From: Allobaculum stercoricanis DSM 13633
GTDB taxonomy: Bacteria; Bacillota_I; Bacilli_A; Erysipelotrichales; Erysipelotrichaceae
Direction of reading: 5' to 3'
NCBI RefSeq assembly: GCF_000384195.1
Contig: NZ_KB913034.1
Location: 1,940,973-2,004,972 of the forward strand
Length of the DNA stretch: 64,000 nucleotides
This document shows, in pieces, positions 19,402 through 27,086 of this stretch. The notes under the pieces were generated by a model, which searched no databases, was not told where the DNA came from, and worked only from the letters and a program-made list of their open reading frames with translations. The stretch's first letter is position 1, and each line of letters begins with the position of its first letter. Made by a program: the position numbers and the translations under genes.

Positions 19402-19468
19402 AAAAAAGTTTCCTTGTCCTTTGAAATCACATTTTGATTTCTTAGCCATTCAAGGAAACTTATTTTTT
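19402..19468. terminator. bidirectional terminator between the DUF5662 gene and parB
   Basis: AAGTTTCCTTG pairs with CAAGGAAACTT around a 34-base AT-rich loop with further inner pairing. A-run and T-run flank it between convergent genes. Confidence 0.85.
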
Positions 19469-20376
19469 TATTCTGTTTCTGTTAAATCTAATAATTCTAA
19501 AATACGAGTCAAATCTTGTACGGTTTCATAGTGAATCGTAATCGAATTGGGTTTAATCTTCACCGGCGTTTGGAAAAATTCTTCTAATTGCCGATGGGCA
19601 TCTTGAATAAAGATGTTGTTGTCGAATTCTTCTTGTTCCGCTTTTTTTACATCATTTTTTAATTCTTTTGATTGTGAATCGAGCGCCTCTTTGACTTTTT
19701 GTTCCATCTTTCGCACCGACCAGCTTTCTCGATAAGCTTTATCGGCTAATTTGATCATGGATGGTTTGTCTTTTAATGACAACAAAGCGCGAACATGACC
19801 CATCGATAATTTTTTATCGATGACCATTTGACTCACTTCTTCTGGCAAACGTAAAAGTCTTAATAAGTTTGCGATATGTTCTCTACTTTTGCCGACTCTT
19901 GTTGCGAGTTGTTCTTGAGTATAATGCAGTTTTTTGATCAATTGATCATATGCTTTTGCTTCTTCAATGACGTTTAAATCTTCACGTTGAATATTTTCAA
20001 GTAAAGAAATTTCCATCATTTCTTGATCATTGAAATCGACAATAATTGCTGGGATTTCCGCTTTTTGTGCAAGTTTAGAAGCACGAAGGCGGCGTTCTCC
20101 GGCAATCAATTCGTAGCCATGAATACTTTTCTTGACTAAGATCGGCGTGAATACGCCATGTTCTCGAATTGAAGCAGCTAACTCTTCGAGAGCTTCTTCA
20201 TTAAAAATTTTTCGTGGCTGATAAGGGTTCGGGCGAATTTGATCGACCGGAATTTGGAGCTGAGCATAGTTTTGTGATGTATCTTGTCCGTTTTGAATAT
20301 CATCCAACATTTGGGTTATGTCTCCTCCAAAAATGGAGGATAAGCCTTTACCTAATCTTTTGTTTTCTTCACTCAT
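19468..20376 (-). CDS. parB: chromosome partitioning protein ParB
   Basis: ParB is a CTP-dependent DNA clamp that loads at parS and spreads, organising the origin for segregation. The 302-residue protein has the ParB/Srx N-terminal domain (about 40-130) with the CTP-binding ELIAGERRLRA motif (about 86-96) and ENIQREDLN segment (about 128), the parS-reading helix-turn-helix (about 150-205, TQEQLATRVGKSREHIANLLRL) and a C-terminal dimerisation domain. Its start overlaps the parA stop by four bases. A perfect parS site lies in this window inside dnaX (49233-49248). Confidence 0.96.
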   Translation of the reverse strand: MSEENKRLGKGLSSIFGGDITQMLDDIQNGQDTSQNYAQLQIPVDQIRPNPYQPRKIFNEEALEELAASIREHGVFTPILVKKSIHGYELIAGERRLRASKLAQKAEIPAIIVDFNDQEMMEISLLENIQREDLNVIEEAKAYDQLIKKLHYTQEQLATRVGKSREHIANLLRLLRLPEEVSQMVIDKKLSMGHVRALLSLKDKPSMIKLADKAYRESWSVRKMEQKVKEALDSQSKELKNDVKKAEQEEFDNNIFIQDAHRQLEEFFQTPVKIKPNSITIHYETVQDLTRILELLDLTETE

Positions 20377-21152
20377 GCAAACACATCTTCTTTCAGATGA
20401 AGCATTTCACGAGATAAGCGGGCATAGGCTTGAGCCCCTTTACATTTCGGATCATATTCAAAAATGGAGACACCACGACTTGGAGCTTCGGACAATTTAA
20501 CATTCCGTGGAATTGAATTTTGGTACACTAAACGACCAAAGGTCTGGCGAACTTCTTGGGAAACATCGACGGATAGACGAGTTCGATAATCAAACATTGT
20601 CATCAAAATTCCTTCGATTAAAAGTTTTGGGTTACTTGTTTTTTGAACCAAGCGAATGGTCAACAACAATTGGGTTACCCCTTCTAATGCATAATACTCA
20701 CATTGCACAGGAATCAAGACACTATCCGCTGCCGTCAGCGCATTGGTGTTCAGTAATCCTAAAGAAGGTGGACAATCAATCAAAATAAAATCGTATTGAT
20801 CGCGAATTGGATCAAGCGCATTTTTTAAGAGTTGTTCTTTTCCTGAACTTAAGCGATCCATCATTAAATCAGCACCTGCTAAAGTCATGTTGCTTGGCAA
20901 AATATCGACTGGACATTTATCTCCATGTACAATCGCATTTTGAATTGGAAAACCTTCCAACATCACGTTATAGACTGTGGGTTGGCCATTGGATTTTAAT
21001 GCCCCTAATCCTTGGCTTGCATTCCCTTGGGAATCAAAATCAACAAGCAATACTTTATTGCCTAATCTCGACAAAGCACTGGATAAATTGATTGCTGTTG
21101 TCGTTTTACCCACGCCACCTTTTTGATTGGAAATTGCGATGATTTTAGCCAT
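20373..21152 (-). CDS. parA: chromosome partitioning ATPase ParA (Soj)
   Basis: This is a deviant-Walker ATPase partner of ParB. The 259-residue protein carries ISNQKGGVGKTTTAINL (about 7-23, signature lysine and Walker A), DSQGNAS (about 42, switch region) and FILIDCPPSLG (about 115-125, Walker B type). Soj-type ParA also regulates DnaA. A GGAGG ribosome binding site precedes the ATG and its start overlaps rsmG by eight bases, giving an rsmG-parA-parB operon. Unlike many Firmicutes, the operon is not preceded by mnmE/mnmG and lies about 13 kb from dnaA. Confidence 0.96.
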   Translation of the reverse strand: MAKIIAISNQKGGVGKTTTAINLSSALSRLGNKVLLVDFDSQGNASQGLGALKSNGQPTVYNVMLEGFPIQNAIVHGDKCPVDILPSNMTLAGADLMMDRLSSGKEQLLKNALDPIRDQYDFILIDCPPSLGLLNTNALTAADSVLIPVQCEYYALEGVTQLLLTIRLVQKTSNPKLLIEGILMTMFDYRTRLSVDVSQEVRQTFGRLVYQNSIPRNVKLSEAPSRGVSIFEYDPKCKGAQAYARLSREMLHLKEDVFA

Positions 21153-21855
21153 TCGTTTCCTCCAGTGGTTTTTTCTTAATTAAAGAATAAGAACGTGGAT
21201 ATTGTTTTGGAGTTGGCGCTGTCTTCACAAATGTAATGACGGTTCGTTCGCCCTCTTGTCCTAATTCAAATTCTTTAATTTGTTCAACCTTAACTTTTAA
21301 AGCATCGATCGCTGGTTTCGCATTTTTTAATTCTTCTTTACCAGCAGATCCTTTTAACGCGATAAATTTTCCTTTGCCTTTGAGTAAAGGAATACAAAGT
21401 TCCAATAAAATGGAAAGTCTTGCTACTGCCCGAGCACTAACCACATCAAATTTAGAACGGTTTTGTTTGACGTAATCTTCAGCACGCGCATTTTCAATGT
21501 TCACGTTTTTCAACTGTAATTCATCTTTTACGACTTGTAAAAACTTGCAACGTTTTGTCAATGGTTCAATCAAAGTGAATTGCCGTTTAGGCCAAACGAT
21601 AGAAAGTGGAATCCCTGGAAATCCCGCACCACTGCCGACATCGGCCATCGTTTCAAATTCTGTCCCCATAAAAGGAACAATTGAATCGTAAAAATGTTTT
21701 TCCCAAACTTCTTCTTCTTCAACAATTGCCGTCAGATTCATTTTCTGATTCCATTCTTGAAGTAAGCTTAAGTATTGTTCAAATTGATGGATTTGTTTCT
21801 CATCGAGAATAATGTTGTTTTGTTGTAGAGCTTCTCGGAATTGTTCTTTATTCAT
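21145..21855 (-). CDS. rsmG: 16S rRNA (guanine527-N7)-methyltransferase
   Basis: RsmG (GidB) methylates G527 of 16S rRNA; loss gives low-level streptomycin resistance in other bacteria. The 236-residue protein has NLTAI (about 39), the SAM-binding MADVGSGAGFPGIPL (about 69-83), and SARAVA (about 139), all family hallmarks. I chose the ATG at 21855 because it aligns with the family start. A TG-G-TATACT extended -10 ends seven bases before it and no ribosome binding site is present, suggesting a leaderless mRNA. It heads the rsmG-parA-parB operon and is divergent from the DUF4230 gene. Confidence 0.93.
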   Translation of the reverse strand: MNKEQFREALQQNNIILDEKQIHQFEQYLSLLQEWNQKMNLTAIVEEEEVWEKHFYDSIVPFMGTEFETMADVGSGAGFPGIPLSIVWPKRQFTLIEPLTKRCKFLQVVKDELQLKNVNIENARAEDYVKQNRSKFDVVSARAVARLSILLELCIPLLKGKGKFIALKGSAGKEELKNAKPAIDALKVKVEQIKEFELGQEGERTVITFVKTAPTPKQYPRSYSLIKKKPLEETNG

Positions 21856-21862
21856 AGTCTTC

Positions 21863-21871
21863 AGTATACCA
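21863..21871 (-). promoter_or_regulatory. extended -10 promoter of rsmG-parA-parB
   Basis: The minus strand reads TGGTATACT, seven bases before the rsmG ATG. No good -35 is seen at 16-18 bases. The predicted transcription start falls on or next to the start codon. Confidence 0.6.
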
Positions 21872-22001
21872 TTAGTTGCTAATCGATTCATGATGAATCT
21901 TACGAACTGCAATTCTCTCTGTTTTCTTTATAGTCTGAATTTTAGAAAACGTTTGCGTCCAATCATTATTTATTCATTCGAAATATTATTGTTTTTAAAA
22001 A

Positions 22002-22010
22002 TGGTAAACT
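22002..22010 (+). promoter_or_regulatory. extended -10 promoter of the DUF4230 gene
   Basis: TGGTAAACT ends six bases before the ATG at 22017, placing the expected transcription start at the start codon. No Shine-Dalgarno sequence and no -35 box are seen. Confidence 0.55.
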
Positions 22011-22016
22011 ATTTGC

Positions 22017-22715
22017 ATGGCAAAACAAAGATTAAAACCAGCGATCCGAAATGGAGCCATCGGATTTGTGATTGGTTTAGCGCTATGCTCCATCGTTTCC
22101 CTTTCTGGTTGTTTAGCTTTGAAAGGAGCTCAAGAAAGAAAAGAAATCAGTTCAACAACTCTCAAAACCTCACTTGAGCAGGCTTCTGATCTGATCACCA
22201 CAAAGTACTACTATTCCGATATTGGTAAATTTGAAAATTCATATGAAATTAATGGTTGGAGTATTCCTTTTACAGGAAAAAACTTCATCCTCTCTTATCA
22301 AGGAGAAGCTTTACTTGGTTTTTCTATCAAAGACGTCAAAATCGATGTGAACCACAATCAGATTCATGTCACTTGTCCACCGATCCAAATTTTATCCAAT
22401 GCGATCCCTGCTGAAAGTGTCGAAGTCTATGATCAATCGTTCAACATCTTCAATCAAGTGACGATTGATGACTATCTTGAATTTGAAACCAATCAAAAAG
22501 TGATTGCAGAACAAAAGATGCAAGATAACGGCGTATTTGAACAAGCAAAAGAAGATGCGAAAACCTCAATTCTCTCTGTGCTCAATGTCATCCCAGAAGT
22601 TCGCGAAGACTACCACATCACAATCGACTTTGAAGAACAACCGGAAGATACAACGCAACCTACAAGCCAAGCGAGTGAAACAAATTCATCAACAAGTACG
22701 CAAGCCGCTTCTTAA
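22017..22715 (+). CDS. DUF4230 domain-containing membrane-anchored protein
   Basis: This 232-residue protein has a basic N-terminus, one membrane segment (about 12-34), and an extracytoplasmic domain (about 45-195) that fits DUF4230. The domain shows a YYYSDIGKFE stretch, a central beta-rich part and a C-terminal helix near VLNVIPEVREDYHITIDF. A Thr/Ser/Gln-rich tail (200-232) follows. DUF4230 proteins have no known function. The cysteine at about 32 in LSGCLA resembles a lipobox, but the hydrophobic segment is early and long, so a plain anchor is as likely. It is divergent from rsmG and is followed by a strong terminator. Confidence 0.85.
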   Translation: MAKQRLKPAIRNGAIGFVIGLALCSIVSLSGCLALKGAQERKEISSTTLKTSLEQASDLITTKYYYSDIGKFENSYEINGWSIPFTGKNFILSYQGEALLGFSIKDVKIDVNHNQIHVTCPPIQILSNAIPAESVEVYDQSFNIFNQVTIDDYLEFETNQKVIAEQKMQDNGVFEQAKEDAKTSILSVLNVIPEVREDYHITIDFEEQPEDTTQPTSQASETNSSTSTQAAS

Positions 22716-22735
22716 ACATGACATCAAAAAATCTG

Positions 22736-22788
22736 AAAGAATAAGAATATCCTTTATTTTAGGGATATTCTTATTCTTTTTATTTTTT
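22736..22788 (+). terminator. terminator after the DUF4230 gene
   Basis: A stem of about 17 bases (AAAGAATAAGAATATCC with GGATATTCTTATTCTTT) is followed by TTTATTTTTT. Confidence 0.92.
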
Positions 22789-22848
22789 CCTAACTATCTT
22801 TTCAATATTTAGGATTTTCATATTCTTGATCTCTTCCAATCCTATGAC

Positions 22849-22901
22849 AAAAAAACGTGATCCATTTTGTGTTCTACTTGAACATCTATTGGATCACGTT
22901 T
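22849..22901 (-). terminator. terminator downstream of rpoE
   Basis: AAACGTGATCCA pairs with TGGATCACGTTT over 12 bases, followed on the minus strand by seven T. A second, weaker inverted repeat (TGAATGTTT/AAACATTCA, about 22947-22997) lies between it and the rpoE stop. Confidence 0.85.
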
Positions 22902-23010
22902 GATTTCAATTTTTATTGATTAGCGAAAGATGAATCATTTCGCATTGAATGTTTATTTTTGAAAAATATATATCCCCATTGATTCAAAAACATTCACTGT
23001 TTAAATCGTT

Positions 23011-23358
23011 TTATTCTTCGTCTTCAGAAGACTCTTCATCATCATCTTCTTCATCGATGATTTCATCTTCGTCTTCTTCTGTTACGTAGTCGTCTTCATC
23101 TTCGACACTAATTGATTCTGTGTCGACAATCGTGTTAGCGGAAGACTGACGTTTGCGCAAATCCCAAGTGTTTCCTGGAAGAGAGGCAAATCGACCGTCA
23201 ATGGATAAGTCACTATAAAGTTGTGCGATATTGTCATCAGCTTGTGAAGGAGTAAATCCCATTTCACTAGATACTTGATTCCAAATATCGATAAATTTCA
23301 TAGCTTTTTTCTGGCTGGATAAAATGTCATAAGCCAGATCAATCATTGATTTTTTCAT
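23011..23358 (-). CDS. rpoE: DNA-directed RNA polymerase delta subunit
   Basis: This Firmicute-specific RNA polymerase subunit helps recycling and promoter selectivity. The 115-residue protein has an N-terminal HARE-type winged helix (about 1-65) and a highly acidic disordered tail (about 80-115, nearly all Asp/Glu), the classic RpoE layout. The start at 23358 is chosen for its GAGGAG ribosome binding site. It lies 28 bases downstream of argS and is probably in one transcript with it. Confidence 0.93.
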   Translation of the reverse strand: MKKSMIDLAYDILSSQKKAMKFIDIWNQVSSEMGFTPSQADDNIAQLYSDLSIDGRFASLPGNTWDLRKRQSSANTIVDTESISVEDEDDYVTEEDEDEIIDEEDDDEESSEDEE

Positions 23359-23386
23359 GTGTAAATCTCCTCGTAATACAATCGGT

Positions 23387-25021
23387 TTACATTGATTCAG
23401 GGGCTGATACGCCAATTAAGCTTAATGCATCAGCTAAAACAATCTGTACAGCTTGCAACAAAGCAATTCGTTGAGCGCTGAGTTCTGGATTTTGGGGATC
23501 ATTTACTTTGCATGCGCCATAGAAGCTATGGAACTTCGCAGCGAGGTTTTGAATATAATGAGAAATTCGATGAACTTGACGTGTTCTTGCTGTCTGTTCA
23601 ATTACAGATGGATATTCTTGTAATGTTTTGAGCAGATCAATTTCTTTTTCGTGAGTTAAGTCTTTGAAATCTGTTGGTGTGCTATATCCTTCTGTCTGTT
23701 TTAAGATCGAACAAATACGCGCATGGGCATATTGAGCATAATAAACTGGGTTTTCATTTGTTTTGGATACAGCTAAGTCTAAATCGAAATCAAGATGTGT
23801 ATCTAATGCACGTGCAGAGAAGAAATATCTTGCTGCATCAACACCAACTAAATCCATCAAGTCATTAATTGTTGTCGCGTTACCTAAACGTTTCGACATT
23901 TTAACTTCTTCACCATTGCTAACTAAACGAACCATCTGAATGATATCGACATTTAATTTGTCTGGATCATGGTGTAAAGCAGACATTGATGCTTTTAAAC
24001 GTGGAATATATCCATGGTGGTCAGCACCGAAGAAGTTCACTAACATATCAAATCCACGGCGATATTTATCGTCATGATAAGCGATATCTGGAACTAAGTA
24101 GGTCAAAGAACCATCTTGTTTACGTAATACGCGGTCTTTATCATCATTGAAGTCTGTTGTTCTAAACCATAATGCGCCATCTTTTTCGTAAGTATAGCCA
24201 TTATCACCAAGTTGTTTTAAGGCTTCATCTACTTTTTTCGCATCTCTTAATGCTTGTTCAGAAGTCCAAACATCGAAGTGAACACGGAAACGGTCTAAGT
24301 CTTCTTTGATTTTGTCTAATTCAAAGGCAATTCCTTCTTTTCTGAAGAAATCTAAGTTTTCTTTTGTTGGTTCTAATAATTGATTTGGATATTCTTTTGC
24401 GAGCTGTTCTGCTTTTTCTTTTACGTCAGCACCTAAATATCCATCTTCACCAATTTCAGCTTCCTGGCCGTGTGCTTGCGCATAACGTGCCCATAAAGAA
24501 AGAGCAAGGTTGCCAATTTGGTTACCTGCATCGTTAACATAGTATTCACGAGTTACATCATAACCCGCTTTTTTCATGATTCTCGCACAAGAATCACCCC
24601 ATGCTGCCCCACGTGCGTGTCCTAAGTGTAAAGATCCAGTTGGGTTTGCGGATACGTATTCAAGATTCACTTTGATGTGATTATCAGCAAGTTGGCCATA
24701 GTTTTCTTTAAGTTCAAGAATTGTTGGAATAACTCTTGCATATTCATCTTTTTTCATCACGAAATTCAAGAAACCAGGACCGGCGATTTCAACGTGTTCG
24801 ATGGAATCACTTTGCAGGTTGTTCATGATGTTTTGGGCAATTTCAACTGGTTTTGTGCGTAAAGTTTTTGTTAACTTCATCGCCATATTCGTTGAATAAT
24901 CCCCTTGTTCTTTACGTTTTGGAATTTCGATAATAATTTCGTTTGGTTCTAAGTCTAAGTCGTAAGCTTGTTTTACTGCTAATGCAAGAGCTTGACGGAG
25001 AGTTTGATCCATTGCTCCCAT
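23387..25021 (-). CDS. argS: arginyl-tRNA synthetase
   Basis: This class I aminoacyl-tRNA synthetase charges tRNA-Arg. It has an N-terminal Add-1 domain with the conserved FLNF motif, the catalytic HLGHARG (HIGH motif, about 130), the KMSKR loop (about 375) and the alpha-helical DALR anticodon-binding C-terminus (about 430-544). The 544-residue length is normal. I chose the ATG at 25021 because AAAGGA lies eight bases upstream; the ATG nine bases earlier overlaps that site. No T-box leader is visible. A DUF1934 (YwiB-like) gene lies upstream, the same neighbour as in Bacillus, and rpoE follows. Confidence 0.95.
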   Translation of the reverse strand: MGAMDQTLRQALALAVKQAYDLDLEPNEIIIEIPKRKEQGDYSTNMAMKLTKTLRTKPVEIAQNIMNNLQSDSIEHVEIAGPGFLNFVMKKDEYARVIPTILELKENYGQLADNHIKVNLEYVSANPTGSLHLGHARGAAWGDSCARIMKKAGYDVTREYYVNDAGNQIGNLALSLWARYAQAHGQEAEIGEDGYLGADVKEKAEQLAKEYPNQLLEPTKENLDFFRKEGIAFELDKIKEDLDRFRVHFDVWTSEQALRDAKKVDEALKQLGDNGYTYEKDGALWFRTTDFNDDKDRVLRKQDGSLTYLVPDIAYHDDKYRRGFDMLVNFFGADHHGYIPRLKASMSALHHDPDKLNVDIIQMVRLVSNGEEVKMSKRLGNATTINDLMDLVGVDAARYFFSARALDTHLDFDLDLAVSKTNENPVYYAQYAHARICSILKQTEGYSTPTDFKDLTHEKEIDLLKTLQEYPSVIEQTARTRQVHRISHYIQNLAAKFHSFYGACKVNDPQNPELSAQRIALLQAVQIVLADALSLIGVSAPESM

Positions 25022-25118
25022 GGTGTTCATCCTTTCTCTATTGGTTATTTATGATTTCATACTCAAATCATATGAGCATGTATTTGCATTTGTGAATCTG
25101 TGGTTTTTTAAACCTTAA

Positions 25119-25538
25119 CTATTTATGCATGTTCAACGTCATTTGAAAATAAAAATACTCAGTTTCGTCTAATAAATAAGAAAGATGAATCACTTTTATC
25201 CATTCTTCGCTCATTTTTGAGACATTTTCTAAGGATCGTTGTTCATTTCCTTTCGTTTGAATCTCGCATTTGATCTGTGAAATTGGCATTTCCATATTGC
25301 CAAAAGGCGTTTGAATATTCGCTTTTCCTTCGCCTACGTAAGGCAAAAATAAGCGCGTTTTTACTTCTGATTCATTGTGAATCAATATCCCTTTTTTGAG
25401 TACTTTCCACGTGGATTGTTCTTGGGCCGTGCCAAAGGAAACACAAAATGAACCAGAGTCTAATAATTCATACTCTGCTAAACCTTGATACAGAGCTTCG
25501 TGTGATTTTAAATCTTCTAAATGAACATGTACTAACAT
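25119..25538 (-). CDS. DUF1934 (YwiB-like) beta-barrel protein
   Basis: This 139-residue, mostly beta protein has the features of DUF1934, a lipocalin-like barrel: an alternating hydrophobic N-terminal half (GLAEYELLDSGSFCVSF), a central TRLFLPYVGEGKANIQTPFGNMEM stretch with the family's YxTPFG-like turn, and a C-terminal YFYFQMTLN strand. Function is unknown. Its place before argS matches ywiB-argS in Bacillus, supporting the assignment. A TG-A-TACACT extended -10 lies ten bases before the ATG and there is no ribosome binding site, so the mRNA probably has at most a few leader bases. Confidence 0.85.
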   Translation of the reverse strand: MLVHVHLEDLKSHEALYQGLAEYELLDSGSFCVSFGTAQEQSTWKVLKKGILIHNESEVKTRLFLPYVGEGKANIQTPFGNMEMPISQIKCEIQTKGNEQRSLENVSKMSEEWIKVIHLSYLLDETEYFYFQMTLNMHK

Positions 25539-25591
25539 AGCGATTGAAAGTGTATCACATCATTAGATCTTTTCAATCTATCTAGCGATTT

Positions 25592-26821
25592 CTATGCCGT
25601 TTTTTCGTATTTTAAAAATCTCTCTTTTGGAAAATACACCCGCCATTGTTGCGGATTTTTCATATTTAACAACGCTTGGGTCACATCTGAGCATTGAGAA
25701 AGAGGAATACAAGTATCGCCATCCAAAATGCGAATTTGATTGTGTAAAGATTCAAAGTAAGGACAATATTCGCCTGCTTCCATTCTCATCACTTGGCAAA
25801 GCGCTTGTTGGAATGGATGAGATAATTTCAAATGCGCAATCCATTGCTCTCCTTCTTCTTTATTTTGACAAGATTTCCAATCTGGGAGTCTTCTCGACAA
25901 AATAGCTCGGGAAAGATGAGATAAGACTTCATCCTCTAAGTCTTGGGCTTTTTCAATTTGCATCAAAAGCGAAAAATCATCTAAGCGCTCAAACGCTTGT
26001 AAATTCAATACATCTTGATGCAAATCCACTATTTTGCATTGGTGAAGATCACTAGGATGTTTATCGCAATAGTCTTGGAATGCATGAAGGAACGTTAAAA
26101 TCATACTTTCATATCCGGCAGCATCGGGATGTAAGTACACTTGCCAATACATTTGATAACGGGCCATGATGTAATCTTCAACGGCATGTGTTCCTGAACG
26201 TTTGACACAAAGATGACCCTCTTTGACGCGAAGCACGCGCAAAATTCTCTCTAAATCAAAATTGCCGTAAGTTGTGCCGGTCATATACGCATCGCGCAAT
26301 AAGTAATCCATGCGATCACAATCGAGTTGTGAACTAATCATTTCTTCTAACAAAGGACAATTTGATTGGTGATTTAAAATATCCACCACGCTTTGCGCAA
26401 GACTTGGATCTTCCTTGTTTAAAATTTGATGCACTTCACTATGGGGATCGAGGATAATCGCTTTGGTTAAGGTTTCATGATGAATGTGACTAAAGCGCTC
26501 AAAACAATGGGAAAAAGGACCATGTCCTAAATCGTGTAACAATGCTGCACAAAGTCCTGCCGTTTTTTGTTGATGATTTAAAAATTGGGAAATTTCATCC
26601 ACTTCACTCATCATTCGTCTAGCCAGTTCATAAACGCCTAAACTATGGGCAAATCGCGTATGCTCGGCACAATGGTAAACCATACTGACGCCCCCTAATT
26701 GATGAATGCGGCGTAAACGTTGAAACTCTTTACTGTCGATTAAATCCCAGATCACTTGTTGGTCGATATGAATATAGCCATGAATGGGATCTCGTAATAC
26801 TTTAGTCTCCGCTAGTTTCAT
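25592..26821 (-). CDS. HD domain phosphohydrolase (YwfO-like)
   Basis: This 409-residue protein of the dGTPase-like HD superfamily opens with the family start VLRDPIHGYIHID (about 8-20). The HD metal site follows: H in EHTRFAHSLG (about 53-62), HD in LLHDLGHGPFSH (about 94-105) and a later Asp in SQLDCDRMDYLLRDA (about 165-179). Relatives hydrolyse nucleoside triphosphates or act in nucleotide homeostasis, but the substrate is not predictable. It overlaps the 3' end of rqcP by 20 bases, so it is translated with the mfd-rqcP transcript. Confidence 0.92.
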   Translation of the reverse strand: MKLAETKVLRDPIHGYIHIDQQVIWDLIDSKEFQRLRRIHQLGGVSMVYHCAEHTRFAHSLGVYELARRMMSEVDEISQFLNHQQKTAGLCAALLHDLGHGPFSHCFERFSHIHHETLTKAIILDPHSEVHQILNKEDPSLAQSVVDILNHQSNCPLLEEMISSQLDCDRMDYLLRDAYMTGTTYGNFDLERILRVLRVKEGHLCVKRSGTHAVEDYIMARYQMYWQVYLHPDAAGYESMILTFLHAFQDYCDKHPSDLHQCKIVDLHQDVLNLQAFERLDDFSLLMQIEKAQDLEDEVLSHLSRAILSRRLPDWKSCQNKEEGEQWIAHLKLSHPFQQALCQVMRMEAGEYCPYFESLHNQIRILDGDTCIPLSQCSDVTQALLNMKNPQQWRVYFPKERFLKYEKTA

Positions 26822-27083
26822 CAGCGATTTCCTTTTTCGTTTGCCGAATCACTTCAAACATCAAGGCAGCTTTTTCCTTATTTGCTTGTTTTGGCGTATC
26901 TTTGACGACGATTTCTAAGATTCGATTTCCAAATTCAAGGACAATCACATCATCGATATCCACTTCACTCGATGGTTTAGCAACGCGACCATTCAGAGTA
27001 ATTCTTTTTTCCAATGCTAATTGTTTTGCTGCCTCACGGCGTTTTAAAATGCGGGCAGTTTTTAAGTATTTATCTAGACGCAT
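26802..27083 (-). CDS. rqcP: S4 domain ribosome quality control protein RqcP (YabO/Hsp15-like)
   Basis: This 93-residue protein begins with MRLDKYLKTARILKRREAAK, the S4 RNA-binding signature, followed by ITLNGRVAKPSSEVDIDDVI. RqcP (YabO) stabilises P-site tRNA on stalled 50S subunits and works with RqcH in alanine tailing. Its place three bases after mfd is conserved in Firmicutes (mfd ... yabO). The HD hydrolase gene overlaps its 3' end. Confidence 0.92.
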   Translation of the reverse strand: MRLDKYLKTARILKRREAAKQLALEKRITLNGRVAKPSSEVDIDDVIVLEFGNRILEIVVKDTPKQANKEKAALMFEVIRQTKKEIADETSGD

Positions 27084-27086
27084 CGC

